A stretch of 18,159 bases of DNA from an uncultured Rhizobiaceae group bacterium (GCA_937944075.1 CALDZZ010000204.1:1-18159); one strand, 5' to 3'. Shown: positions 8,488 through 16,318, counted from the stretch's first letter. A program made the numbers and translations. The notes: generated by a model not told the origin, from the sequence alone.

Positions 8488-9602
8488 CCTTGAACTCCTT
8501 CTGCAAATTTCTGGTCGGGAACGGGTTCGACAGTCTCTCCGTCAACGACATATTCCTGCCCAAGGGTTATAATGCGGCTGCCTTCTTCAAGGCCTTCAAT
8601 CCAGAAACCGTCATTGGTTTGTGATAGCACTTTGACCGGGTTGAATTGAACCTTGTCCTGGTCGTCAATTGTTTTCACGCCAAGCGTTCCATCATCCGCC
8701 AGTGTTAGCCAGGAAGGTGAAATTCTGAACGAACTGGTTTCTTCAAGTTTGATTGCAGCGCTCGCGGTCAGGCCGCCTCTGACTTTCTTGCCATTACTCT
8801 CAAGCTTTATGTCGGTCAGAAATGTTCGTGTCTGCGGGTCTGTAGAAGGGGCGATATAGGTAATTTCGCCAGTTGTTTCCTCGCCTGTTACCAGTTTGAT
8901 ACTGGCTTTCATGCCTTTTGCCACGGCATCAATGTCAGATTCAGGCAATTGGCCTGTAAAGAACATGGGGTCGCTATCTACCAGTGTGACACAGGCCCCT
9001 CCAATGGCGAGAACATCTCCAGGTGAAGCGATAGGGTCTTGCACGACGCCTGATGCATTGGCTTTTATTTTGGTGTGGGATAGTTCCAGCTCTACTTGCT
9101 TGACCTGCGCCTTTGCCGCATTGAGGTCAAACTGTATCTGCCGCATTTGCGATTTTGTGGTGAAGCCTTTTTTTAGAAGTTTCTGATTTGCTGCAAAATC
9201 TGCCTGAACCTGCGCAAGACGGGTTTTTGCGCTTTCCAGGTTTGCAATACGTGCTCCTGAAGAAATTTCGCATACAAGATCGCCTTCTTTTACAAAATCA
9301 CCCCGGTTTACGTGTCTTTTTTCCAGCACACCACCGGTTTCTGCACGGATTGGAATAACTGCATCTGCCTTTGTGCGGCCTCGAAGGTTGACAGTTCTTG
9401 ATCTTTTTTGTGGGGCGATTGTGACATAGCTGACCTTGAACAGATCGCTTGAGGTTTCTTCCACACGCTGTGCAATAGGCTTGGTGTCATTGCTGTCTTC
9501 GCCCTGTCCACCAATTTCTATTTCACCATAATACATCCATACCCCGATAACGGCTGTTATCAGAATAGCTACCAGATGTGATCCTCTAATTGTAAACGTC
9601 AT
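8484..9602 (-). CDS. Periplasmic membrane fusion protein of the RND pump (HlyD/AcrA type)
   Basis: The 372-residue adaptor links the RND permease to an outer-membrane channel. From the N-terminus it shows a membrane anchor (SHLVAILITAVIGVWMYYG, about 8-26) with no lipobox cysteine, then a barrel-sandwich half (RAETGGVLEKRHVNRGDFVKEGD), a coiled-coil hairpin rich in Ala/Gln/Lys, the second half (TKIKANASGVVQDPIASPGDVL), a beta-barrel and a membrane-proximal part. I chose the ATG at 9602 because it begins just before the anchor and has AAGG about nine bases upstream. A GTG 108 bases earlier would overlap padR and add a charged leader of no clear use. The stop overlaps the permease start by four bases. 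No outer-membrane factor gene is in the window, so a TolC-like channel encoded elsewhere is inferred. Confidence 0.9.
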   Translation of the reverse strand: MTFTIRGSHLVAILITAVIGVWMYYGEIEIGGQGEDSNDTKPIAQRVEETSSDLFKVSYVTIAPQKRSRTVNLRGRTKADAVIPIRAETGGVLEKRHVNRGDFVKEGDLVCEISSGARIANLESAKTRLAQVQADFAANQKLLKKGFTTKSQMRQIQFDLNAAKAQVKQVELELSHTKIKANASGVVQDPIASPGDVLAIGGACVTLVDSDPMFFTGQLPESDIDAVAKGMKASIKLVTGEETTGEITYIAPSTDPQTRTFLTDIKLESNGKKVRGGLTASAAIKLEETSSFRISPSWLTLADDGTLGVKTIDDQDKVQFNPVKVLSQTNDGFWIEGLEEGSRIITLGQEYVVDGETVEPVPDQKFAEGVQG

Positions 9603-9651
9603 GGTTTGAAACCTTGTGTTCTGTCGCCTTGGGAGGGCATTGTTTTCGTCA

Positions 9652-10200
9652 TCATTCGGCCGCTTGATCCAATGTCTTGTTAAGTCCTGCCATGGCGATA
9701 AGGCTGTCACGATTGTTTCTCAGAAAATCCAGATCAGCGCCTTTTACGTGCAGTCCATAACTGGTAATCCATTGTGTGGCAGGGTGGTCGCATTCACTGC
9801 GCAATCCGCTGATCAATTCAACCAGCTCTTCCATTTCCCTGATACGGTTATCAATTGCCCTTGTAATAACTTCCGGAGAGGTTAGCCCAGCAGACATGGC
9901 GACCAGAAGAAACTCTGATTTGAACTTGTCATGAGCAGGCGGGATTGAAAGGGCAGAAATGAATTCCGCACGACCCTTATCGGTGATGGAATAGACCTTT
10001 TTGTCCGGCTTGCCACTTTGCGTTTCAGATCGGCAAGTCACAAATTCTTCGGCTTCGAGCTTGGCAAGTGTCGGGTATATCGAGCCATAACTGATGTCGA
10101 CGAAATAGCTGTAGACGCCTTCGCTGGACTCTTTTTTGATCTCGTAGCCACTTGCATCACCAAAATTCAATATTGCTAGGATAAGGGTTTGCGTATTCAT
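9652..10200 (-). CDS. PadR-family transcriptional repressor
   Basis: The 182-residue protein has the PadR winged helix-turn-helix at its N-terminus: ILNFGDASGYEIKK, the recognition helix in YGSIYPTLAKLE (about 38-49) and a wing ending KKVYSITDKGR. A helical C-terminal half (about 95-180) matches the Vir-like dimerisation region of longer PadR proteins. Family members usually repress a neighbouring detoxification or efflux gene and let go on binding a small hydrophobic or phenolic ligand. Here it is the first gene of the padR-fusion protein-RND operon, 49 bp before the fusion protein gene, so it probably controls the pump and itself. The ATG at 10200 has GGAAA about five bases upstream. The ligand cannot be predicted. 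Confidence 0.9.
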   Translation of the reverse strand: MNTQTLILAILNFGDASGYEIKKESSEGVYSYFVDISYGSIYPTLAKLEAEEFVTCRSETQSGKPDKKVYSITDKGRAEFISALSIPPAHDKFKSEFLLVAMSAGLTSPEVITRAIDNRIREMEELVELISGLRSECDHPATQWITSYGLHVKGADLDFLRNNRDSLIAMAGLNKTLDQAAE

Positions 10201-10214
10201 GAAATTTCCAGAAG

Positions 10215-10226
10215 CTTATGCATAAG
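10215..10226. promoter_or_regulatory. 12-bp perfect palindrome in the padR leader
   Basis: CTTATGCATAAG is a perfect palindrome 15 bases upstream of the padR start codon. It could be a second operator half or simply a chance A/T-rich palindrome. It differs in sequence from the longer dyad at 10242-10268. Confidence 0.3.
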
Positions 10227-10241
10227 TGTTATATTCATATC

Positions 10242-10268
10242 TGATATATGTCGTAACGATATATATCA
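10242..10268. promoter_or_regulatory. 27-bp near-palindrome, likely operator for PadR and the efflux operon
   Basis: The sequence is symmetric about A10255. The inner arms are TCGT (10251-10254) and ACGA (10256-10259), and the outer arms TGATATAT (10242-10249) and ATATATCA (10261-10268). The only mismatch is 10250/10260. It lies 41-68 bases before the padR start, between a possible -35 (TTGAAT, minus strand 10273-10268) and a possible -10 within 10250-10243. A repressor there would block the promoter. PadR repressors commonly bind such dyads and regulate themselves. The symmetry is seen directly; the binding is inferred. Confidence 0.6.
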
Positions 10269-10313
10269 TTCAAGTGCCAAGCGAATTTTTTTTTACATAC
10301 TGACAAACTTCAA

Positions 10314-10347
10314 AATTCTGGCCCATTTGGTAGAGGAAGCCAGAATT
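10314..10347 (-). terminator. Probable intrinsic terminator after the acyl-ACP synthetase-like gene
   Basis: AATTCTGGC (10314-10322) and GCCAGAATT (10339-10347) form a perfect nine-base-pair stem with a 16-base loop. It begins 31 bases beyond the stop codon of the upstream minus-strand gene. Read on the minus strand, the descending arm runs into TTTTG, a short U-tract. It would separate the purF-side operon from the padR operon. Confidence 0.5.
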
Positions 10348-10377
10348 ACGCAGATGGAGAGTGAATTAGGGTGTTTG

Positions 10378-11913
10378 TTAAGGCAAAACCAGTGCTTTAG
10401 TTCTGGTGTAATCAATTTTTCCTGATCCCAGGATTGGAATAGCATTAACTACTTCTATTGCGCTGGGTGCCAGCAGTTCAGACAATCCTCTCTCCTTGAC
10501 GGATTTGAGAATGTCAGCCTTTTCCAAGTCAACAGCAGTCGTGACCAGAATGATTTTTTCGCCTTTTTTCCTGTCAGGAATTGATACCACCGCGTGGTCC
10601 TCATCGGGTGCAAGCGGGTTTACAATGCTTTCTATTTGCGTAAGCGAAATCATTTCGCCCGCAATTTTTGCAAACCGCTTGATCCGTCCCTTTATGGCGA
10701 CAAAACCTTCATCATCAATGTGAACGACGTCGCCCGTGTCATGCCAGTCGCTTTTGCGGGGTTGCAACACACCGGGCTTGTCCGGCATCATATAGCCCAG
10801 CATCAGGTTAGGCCCTTTTATGATAAGCTTGCCGCCGTCTTCAATGCCTTCAACATCTTCCAGTTTAGCTTCAATGCCGGGCAAGAGTTTTCCAACGGTT
10901 CCGGTCTTGCGTTCTTCAATCGTGTTGACTGCCAGGACTGGAGCAGCTTCTGTCATGCCAAAGCCCTCAAGTACGTCGACGTCAAAGCGTTCTTTCCAGG
11001 TTTGAGTGGTTTCCAGTTTTACAGGCTCAGCGCCTGCAACCACCATGCGAAGGCTGTCAAAGTCGCCTTCCTTTGCCATTCTTGCGTATCCACCCAAAAA
11101 AGTATCCGTTCCGAACAGGATGGTGGATTGGGTCTTTGCTACGGCCTTTGGAATAATCTTGTAGTGAAGGGGTGAGGGGTAAAGAAATAGCGGCACGCCA
11201 TATATCAGGGGCAACATCATGCCACCGGTGAGGCCCAATGAGTGGAACACGGGCAGGGCACTGAAGACCTTGTCGGTTTTGCGAGAAAATTCAATTCGTG
11301 CACCCACTTGGGCAATGTTTGCCAGAATGTTTGCATGAGAGAGAACGACCCCCTTTGGCAGGCCTTCTGATCCGGATGTGAATAATATGACTGCCGGGTC
11401 ATCTGGTTTTGTTTCCTGCAATGGTTTGCTTGCCGAGAACAGCCCTTTGAGTTTGTCGAGAATTCCAACACTCTTGCGAACATCTTCCAGCCAGATGAAC
11501 TCAAGGCCTGATTTCTCCATAACCTTCACCAGCTCTTGCAGGTCACCTTTTTCGATAAATGCGTGAGAGGACAAGACAGTTTTTACAGCCGCTGTTTCGC
11601 AGGCGGAAACGACCGTAGAGGGGCCTGCGCTAAAATTGAGCATGGCTGGAACACACCCCAGCGATTGCAGCGCAATCAGGGTAATAGTGCCGCCTGCTGC
11701 ATTTGGCAACAAGACACCAACAGCTTCGCCTTTATGAAAGTGCGGCTTGAATTTTCTTGCCAAAACATTGGCGCCAATCATCAGTTTCTTGAAAGTTAGA
11801 CTTGCGCCTGTAATATCTTCCAGTACTGGCGTGGAAGAATTGTATTTTCTGCTTGAATTTGCAACAGCTTCGAAAAGCGTTTTTCCTTCAAATTCTGACT
11901 TGAACGGTTGCAT
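10378..11913 (-). CDS. Stand-alone acyl-[ACP] synthetase-like protein, homologous to the C-terminal half of Aas
   Basis: The 511-residue protein is an adenylate-forming (AMP-binding) enzyme. Motifs in order: the P-loop LFTSGSEGLPKG (about 176-187), the substrate block ALPVFHSLGLTGGMMLPL, LYPSPLHYKIIP, VVAGAEPVK, GFGMTEAAPV, WHDTGD, GRIKRFAKIAGEMIS and the C-terminal GSGKIDYT with the catalytic Lys499. The blocks YPSPLHY, VLFGTDTFLG-like and KRFAKIAGEM are nearly those of the acyl-ACP synthetase part of E. coli Aas, which activates fatty acids for re-acylation of lysophosphatidylethanolamine. The membrane acyltransferase half of Aas is absent here. It may therefore activate fatty acids for another acceptor, or work with a separate acyltransferase. 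The ATG has a strong GGAGGAG seven bases upstream. It follows the SDR gene by 61 bp on the same strand. Confidence 0.87.
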   Translation of the reverse strand: MQPFKSEFEGKTLFEAVANSSRKYNSSTPVLEDITGASLTFKKLMIGANVLARKFKPHFHKGEAVGVLLPNAAGGTITLIALQSLGCVPAMLNFSAGPSTVVSACETAAVKTVLSSHAFIEKGDLQELVKVMEKSGLEFIWLEDVRKSVGILDKLKGLFSASKPLQETKPDDPAVILFTSGSEGLPKGVVLSHANILANIAQVGARIEFSRKTDKVFSALPVFHSLGLTGGMMLPLIYGVPLFLYPSPLHYKIIPKAVAKTQSTILFGTDTFLGGYARMAKEGDFDSLRMVVAGAEPVKLETTQTWKERFDVDVLEGFGMTEAAPVLAVNTIEERKTGTVGKLLPGIEAKLEDVEGIEDGGKLIIKGPNLMLGYMMPDKPGVLQPRKSDWHDTGDVVHIDDEGFVAIKGRIKRFAKIAGEMISLTQIESIVNPLAPDEDHAVVSIPDRKKGEKIILVTTAVDLEKADILKSVKERGLSELLAPSAIEVVNAIPILGSGKIDYTRTKALVLP

Positions 11914-11974
11914 GTTAAAACTCCTCCAGGCCTGAATATCACAACTGGTGAAGCATGTTACAAGCTTTAAGTTT

Positions 11975-12697
11975 TCAAGATCGGAAAGAAGCTTTCAGCC
12001 TGTCGTATATTTGTCCGTTCTCCTCAAGCTTCTGCGAGGTCAGATACAGGATGCTTTGAGCTATTTCTGAAGGGTGTGAAATCGTTTCAGGGTCTTCACC
12101 AGGCATGGCCTGGGCTCTCATTGCAGTTCGCATTGGGCCAGTGTCCAGCAGGTTTATGCGCATTGCTGTTTTCTGGCATTCCGCAGCCCATGTCTGAACC
12201 ATGGATCGCAAGGCGGTTTGAGAAGCGGTATAACAACTCCAGAAAGGCTTGCATGCGTCTGCCGCGTCAGCGGTCATGAAGACTGCTCGCCCGTTATCTG
12301 AAGTGCGCAACAATTGTGAGACTGATCGAATTAGACGGTAATTTGCGGTCACGTTCAGGTTCATGACCTTGTCAAAAGCTTTGGGTTCAAGATGCTCAAC
12401 GGGTGTCAGATCGCCAAGTGTGCCAGCGTTGGAAACCAGCATATCAAGCTTGCCCCAGCGCTCGTGAATGGAAGCGCCCAGTCGGTCGATTGCATCAAAG
12501 TCAGTCAGGTCCAATGGCACCAGTGTTGTCGAGCCACCGTTTGCCTGAATCTCATCGTCGAGTTCTTCAAGGCCGCCAACCGTTCTTGCGATTGCAATGA
12601 CATGAGCGCCTTCCTTGGCCAATGTCAGGGCGCAATGATATCCAATGCCGCGAGAAGCGCCTGTAACGAGCGCAATCTTTCCTTCTAGAGATGCCAT
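11975..12697 (-). CDS. Short-chain dehydrogenase-like protein lacking catalytic Ser and Lys
   Basis: The 240-residue protein has the Rossmann fold of classical SDRs: the nucleotide motif TGASRGIG (12-19), a DLTD motif that places the adenine, and SNAG near 89-92. The active-site Tyr156 is present in CYTASQTAL. The lysine four residues later (YxxxK) is Gln160, and the serine expected 13 residues before the Tyr is Ala143 in FMTADAAD. The codons read clearly as CAA and GCT, with no frameshift, and the rest of the fold looks intact to the C-terminus (PSEIAQSILYLTS). An SDR gene follows purF in many relatives, as I recall with a normal YxxxK. Its start is two bases after the purF stop, so translation is probably coupled. 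The substrate is unknown, and oxidoreductase activity is doubtful. Confidence 0.88.
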   Translation of the reverse strand: MASLEGKIALVTGASRGIGYHCALTLAKEGAHVIAIARTVGGLEELDDEIQANGGSTTLVPLDLTDFDAIDRLGASIHERWGKLDMLVSNAGTLGDLTPVEHLEPKAFDKVMNLNVTANYRLIRSVSQLLRTSDNGRAVFMTADAADACKPFWSCYTASQTALRSMVQTWAAECQKTAMRINLLDTGPMRTAMRAQAMPGEDPETISHPSEIAQSILYLTSQKLEENGQIYDRLKASFRS

Positions 12698-12699
12698 TG

Positions 12700-14148
12700 C
12701 TAACCGTTGGCCTCTGACAGGAGCGACAGGTTTGAAATATTGTCGCGATCATCATGGTCGGTGAGGGCGGTTGGATATTCTCCCGAGAAACAGGCATCGC
12801 AATATTGGGGGCTTTCGTTGTCACGAGAGGCTTCGCCTGCTGCACGATACAAACCATCCAATGATATAAAGCCCAGTGAATCGACCTTGATGAAATCCTG
12901 CATTTCTTCAATAGACATGCGGGAAGCCAGCAATCTGTGGGTTTCAGGCGTATCCACACCATAAAAACAGGATGCTCTGGTTGGAGGGCTTGCAATGCGC
13001 ATATGCACCGATGCAGCACCGGCATCGCGAACCATTTGAACAATTTTCTGCGAAGTTGTGCCTCTTACAATAGAGTCATCAACGAGAATAACACGCTTGC
13101 CTTCCAGCATGTGGCGGTTGGCGTTGTGTTTCAACTTCACGCCCATGTGGCGGATGGAATCTGAAGGCTGGATAAAGGTTCTGCCAACGTAGTGGTTTCT
13201 GATAATCCCCAATTCGAACGGCAGGTTTGCCCCTTGTGCATAACCAATAGCAGCAGGGACGCCAGAGTCGGGTACTGGAACAACAATATCAGCATCGGCA
13301 GGGGCTTCCTTTGCCAGTTCCACGCCAATCTGCTTGCGGATATCGTAAACGCTATTGCCTTCAATCGTGGAGTCCGGACGTGCAAAATAGACATATTCAA
13401 AGATGCAGAACCGTTTTTTCACTTCTTCAAACGGGCGCAGGCTGCGAATGCCACGGTCTGTAATGATAACAAGCTCACCCGGCTCAATATCGCGTACAAA
13501 CCTTGCTCCAATGATGTCCAGGGCACAGGTTTCGGAAGCTAGAATATAGGATCCGTCCAGATCTCCCAATACGAGGGGACGCACTCCCAGTTTGTCCCTG
13601 CAGCCGATCAATTTTTTATTGGTAAGGCCGACAAAGGAGAATGCTCCTTCAAGGCGGCGCAGTGCTTCCTGAAGGCGATCCACGAACATGGTTTCCTTGC
13701 CCATGGCGATCAGATGAAGGATGGTTTCCGTGTCAGAGGTGGACTGGAAAATTGCGCCAGCGCGTTGCAATTCAATACGAAGGGTCATGGCGTTGGTGAT
13801 GTTGCCGTTGTGTGCGACAGCAAAACCACCACCTGAAAACTCGGCGAAAAAGGGTTGAACGTTGCGCATTTCGTCGCCACCGGTCGTAGAGTAACGGGTA
13901 TGCCCGATTGCGCGGTGGCCTTGTAGGCGGTCTATAACACTTTTCTTGGTGAAGGTATCACTGATGAGACCCATGTGACGTTCTGCATGAAATTGCTTGC
14001 CGTCGAAAGAAACGATGCCAGCGCCTTCCTGTCCGCGGTGTTGTAGTGCGTGAAGTCCCAAAGTGGTGAGTGTCGCGGCATCTTCATTATTGAAAATACC
14101 AAATACTCCACATTCTTCGCGGAGTTTATCATCATCAAGAAATGACAT
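12700..14148 (-). CDS. purF: Amidophosphoribosyltransferase (first step of purine synthesis)
   Basis: The enzyme transfers ammonia from glutamine to PRPP, giving 5-phosphoribosylamine, in the cytosol. The 482-residue protein starts with a 12-residue leader followed by Cys13-Gly-Val-Phe-Gly, the N-terminal nucleophile cysteine expected to be exposed by propeptide removal. The glutaminase half shows ALQHRGQEGAG and GHTRYSTTGG. The PRPP-binding motif VILVDDSIVRGTTS lies at about 351-364. Cys248, Cys394, Cys450 and Cys453 match the four ligands of the oxygen-sensitive [4Fe-4S] cluster of the Bacillus-type enzyme, absent from E. coli PurF. The ATG has AAAGAGG five bases upstream. It sits 33 bp after cvpA and two bases before the SDR gene, in the usual cvpA-purF arrangement. 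Confidence 0.97.
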   Translation of the reverse strand: MSFLDDDKLREECGVFGIFNNEDAATLTTLGLHALQHRGQEGAGIVSFDGKQFHAERHMGLISDTFTKKSVIDRLQGHRAIGHTRYSTTGGDEMRNVQPFFAEFSGGGFAVAHNGNITNAMTLRIELQRAGAIFQSTSDTETILHLIAMGKETMFVDRLQEALRRLEGAFSFVGLTNKKLIGCRDKLGVRPLVLGDLDGSYILASETCALDIIGARFVRDIEPGELVIITDRGIRSLRPFEEVKKRFCIFEYVYFARPDSTIEGNSVYDIRKQIGVELAKEAPADADIVVPVPDSGVPAAIGYAQGANLPFELGIIRNHYVGRTFIQPSDSIRHMGVKLKHNANRHMLEGKRVILVDDSIVRGTTSQKIVQMVRDAGAASVHMRIASPPTRASCFYGVDTPETHRLLASRMSIEEMQDFIKVDSLGFISLDGLYRAAGEASRDNESPQYCDACFSGEYPTALTDHDDRDNISNLSLLSEANG

Positions 14149-14181
14149 TTAGACCTCTTTCAAGGGGTTTAGGAAAAGACC

Positions 14182-14736
14182 TTATGTGTCTTGACCTTCC
14201 GGTTTTGGTTCACTTTGGATGCCCAGTTTTTCAAATACATAACCGCTTGGGTCTTCCGGTATTGCGTTTACGATGCTTTGACCGACTGAATCGATCATTG
14301 GCTTTGACTTCGCATTTGTTACCCAGCCAGGAACCTGTTCCGAGATGAGGAATTCGGCAAACAGTGTAATCACGGTTACAAGTAGAAATCCTCTGGCTGC
14401 ACCAAAGATGAATCCGAGCGTTCTATCCAGCGCGCCGACGCGGCTATCAACAATCAGATCTGCAATCTTGATGGTTATCAGGCTTAACAAAATAAGTGCA
14501 ATGATGAAGATGATGATCCCTGAAACGATCAGGGGAATGTCTTCATTGCTTGTGAAGGAAGCTGTATATTGCCCAACGAAGGGGGCGAGGGACTTGTGGA
14601 AGATAAATGCAATTATAAGTGCCACGATCCAGGAGCCTATGGAAAGCACTTCCCGCGAGAACCCGCGCACCATTGCAAGCAGGCCCGAAACCAGCATCAA
14701 GAAAATCAAAATAATGTCCAACAATTCAACTGACAT
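14182..14736 (-). CDS. cvpA: CvpA-family membrane protein
   Basis: The 184-residue product has four hydrophobic segments, at about 5-22, 33-50, 68-92 and 105-130. The typical CvpA features are there: an acidic, hydrophobic start (MSVELLDIILIFLMLVSG), RGFSREVLSIGSW after the first helix, and the Gly-rich LDRTLGFIFGAARGFLL. The last 40 residues are polar. CvpA was named for its need in colicin V export, and it has also been linked to envelope stress in enterobacteria; its molecular role is not settled. It lies between radA and purF on the same strand, 67 bp after radA, and purF follows after 33 bp. AGGGGTGG precedes the ATG. Confidence 0.93.
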   Translation of the reverse strand: MSVELLDIILIFLMLVSGLLAMVRGFSREVLSIGSWIVALIIAFIFHKSLAPFVGQYTASFTSNEDIPLIVSGIIIFIIALILLSLITIKIADLIVDSRVGALDRTLGFIFGAARGFLLVTVITLFAEFLISEQVPGWVTNAKSKPMIDSVGQSIVNAIPEDPSGYVFEKLGIQSEPKPEGQDT

Positions 14737-14803
14737 GGTGGACCACCCCTATGTTTGTTCTGTTAGACGAACGATTAGCCCGATTTAGAAAGTTTTTCCA
14801 GTC

Positions 14804-16198
14804 CTAAGAAGGTTTTTCAGAACTTTGTTTCATGCTGGAGATTTTGACAGCCAATTCTGTCAATTCCTTGATGTGGTCAACCTTCATGCCAGTCGCTATG
14901 CTTTCCTCGTCACTGGCAGTGGATGCAGAGGCCTGATGAAAGCCGAGTTTGCCGGCTTCTTTCAGGCGTTGAGTAGCATGGGCAACCGGTCTTGTAGAGC
15001 CGGATAGGCTGACTTCGCCAAAATGCACGCTGTCTTTCGGCAAGGGTACGCCACACAGGGATGAAAGAAGCGCTGCTGCTACGGCAAGGTCTGCGGCCGG
15101 TTCAACAATTCTGTACCCACCGGCCACATTGAGATAAACATCGTATTGTCCGAGTTTGACCCCGCAATGAGCCTCCAGCACGGCCAAGACCATGGAAAGA
15201 CGAGAAGAATCCCATCCCACCACGGCACGTCTTGGGGTGCCGAGCGAAGATTGTGCAACCAGGGCCTGGATTTCTACAAGAACAGGGCGCGTGCCTTCCA
15301 TGCCTGCAAAAACGGCAGCTCCGGGAGATGATTCATTTCGCTCCCCCAAAAACAGTTCTGATGGATTGCGGACTTCGCGCAATCCCTTGTCAGACATTTC
15401 AAAAACGCCGATTTCGTCTGTTGGACCAAATCTGTTTTTTACATTGCGCAAGATACGGTAATGATGACCGCCTTCGCCTTCAAAGTACAATACTGCATCC
15501 ACCATGTGCTCGACCACTCGCGGACCAGCGATTTGACCTTCCTTTGTAACATGCCCCACCAGCACGACGCAGGTGCCTGATTTCTTTGCATATCGAATCA
15601 TTGCCTGAGCAGCTGAACGCACTTGCGTCACTGTGCCTGGGGCTGAATCTGCCAGGTCTGTCCAGAGCGTCTGGATGGAATCGAGAATTAGAAGCGCAGG
15701 CGGCTCATCATTTTCCAGTGTGGCGATAATGTTTTCAATGCTGGTTTCAGCTGCCAGTCCGACATTGGGTTCAATGGCATTAAGGCGAAGCGCGCGCATT
15801 CTGATTTGCGCAACGGCTTCCTCACCTGAAACATAAACAACCTTATGACCTTGTTTGGCGACTGCAGCAGAGGCTTGCATTAAAAGTGTGGATTTGCCAA
15901 TGCCCGGATCTCCACCCACCAAAAGGGCCGACCCCTTTACAAAACCACCACCGGTAACGCGGTCCAGTTCATCAATGCCTGAAGTAATGCGTGGCGCCTG
16001 CTCGTTTTCTCCAGCGAGGGAGACGAGTTGAACCGGGGTTCCCTTGCGCATTTGCTTGCCAGGGTTTGCACCAATTCCTGAAGATGGGTTCTCCTCAGCA
16101 AGTGTATTCCATTCCCCGCAACCATCACACTTGCCAGACCATCTGGGAAAACTGCTGCCACAGGACTGACAGACAAACTGGGTTTTGTTTTTTGCCAC
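14804..16198 (-). CDS. radA: DNA repair protein RadA (Sms)
   Basis: The 464-residue protein is the bacterial RadA/Sms, a hexameric DnaB-like helicase that extends RecA-made recombination joints. It begins with a four-cysteine zinc finger (Cys10, Cys13, Cys24, Cys27; FVCQSCGSSFPRWSGKCDGC). The RecA-like ATPase follows, with Walker A GDPGIGKST (Lys102) and Walker B-like LLILDSIQTLW. The RadA-specific KNRFG lies at 254-258. The C-terminal third is the Lon-protease-like domain, without protease function, including DVYLNVAGGYRI. The start is GTG at 16198: an in-frame stop lies four codons upstream, no ATG is available, and the zinc finger begins where expected. The ribosome-binding site is weak (GAG about 10 bases upstream). 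An SOS-type box lies 25 bases upstream. Confidence 0.96.
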   Translation of the reverse strand: MAKNKTQFVCQSCGSSFPRWSGKCDGCGEWNTLAEENPSSGIGANPGKQMRKGTPVQLVSLAGENEQAPRITSGIDELDRVTGGGFVKGSALLVGGDPGIGKSTLLMQASAAVAKQGHKVVYVSGEEAVAQIRMRALRLNAIEPNVGLAAETSIENIIATLENDEPPALLILDSIQTLWTDLADSAPGTVTQVRSAAQAMIRYAKKSGTCVVLVGHVTKEGQIAGPRVVEHMVDAVLYFEGEGGHHYRILRNVKNRFGPTDEIGVFEMSDKGLREVRNPSELFLGERNESSPGAAVFAGMEGTRPVLVEIQALVAQSSLGTPRRAVVGWDSSRLSMVLAVLEAHCGVKLGQYDVYLNVAGGYRIVEPAADLAVAAALLSSLCGVPLPKDSVHFGEVSLSGSTRPVAHATQRLKEAGKLGFHQASASTASDEESIATGMKVDHIKELTELAVKISSMKQSSEKPS

Positions 16199-16223
16199 AG
16201 AAAAAGCTCACAACAGAATAATT

Positions 16224-16238
16224 GTTCTTGTTATGTTC
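16224..16238. promoter_or_regulatory. SOS-like box (LexA site) before radA
   Basis: GTTCTTGTTATGTTC fits GTTC-N7-GTTC exactly, the direct-repeat LexA box described for alphaproteobacteria (GAAC-N7-GAAC on the radA coding strand). It ends 25 bases before the radA start codon and lies downstream of a hairpin that closes the previous operon, where the radA promoter must be. One exact match to eight fixed bases can occur by chance, but its place before a recombination-repair gene makes it credible. LexA binding itself is inferred. Confidence 0.55.
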
Positions 16239-16295
16239 TTATTTGTTATGGACGTATTTTGCAAGCGGTTTTTGGATATGCAATCAGGCAGGAAA

Positions 16296-16318
16296 GCAAG
16301 CGCAGAATTTGCGCTTGC
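16296..16318 (-). terminator. Terminator hairpin after the thioredoxin gene
   Basis: GCAAGCGCA (16296-16304) pairs perfectly with TGCGCTTGC (16310-16318), nine base pairs with five of them G-C, around a five-base loop. It begins 22 bases beyond the thioredoxin stop. On the minus strand it is followed by TTTCC, a short U-tract. The stem is strong and well placed to end the ccdA-thioredoxin transcript, so radA is probably expressed from its own promoter. Confidence 0.6.

Noticed and set aside
9603..9710. GTG start at 9710 for the membrane fusion protein, adding 36 residues
   Set aside because: It would overlap padR by 59 bases and places a charged leader before the membrane anchor. The ATG at 9602 has a ribosome-binding site and gives the normal N-terminus.
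10286..10294. Run of nine T on the plus strand as a terminator
   Set aside because: No hairpin precedes it on the plus strand and no plus-strand gene ends nearby.
10594..11175. 193-residue plus-strand frame inside the acyl-ACP synthetase-like gene
   Set aside because: It is an antisense shadow of a gene whose motifs are all intact.
14757..14772. GTTC-N8-GAAC dyad before cvpA as another SOS box
   Set aside because: It is an inverted repeat with the wrong orientation and spacing for the alphaproteobacterial direct-repeat box.
14182..16198. Long plus-strand frames opposite radA and cvpA
   Set aside because: They have no family signature and lie entirely within recognised minus-strand genes.
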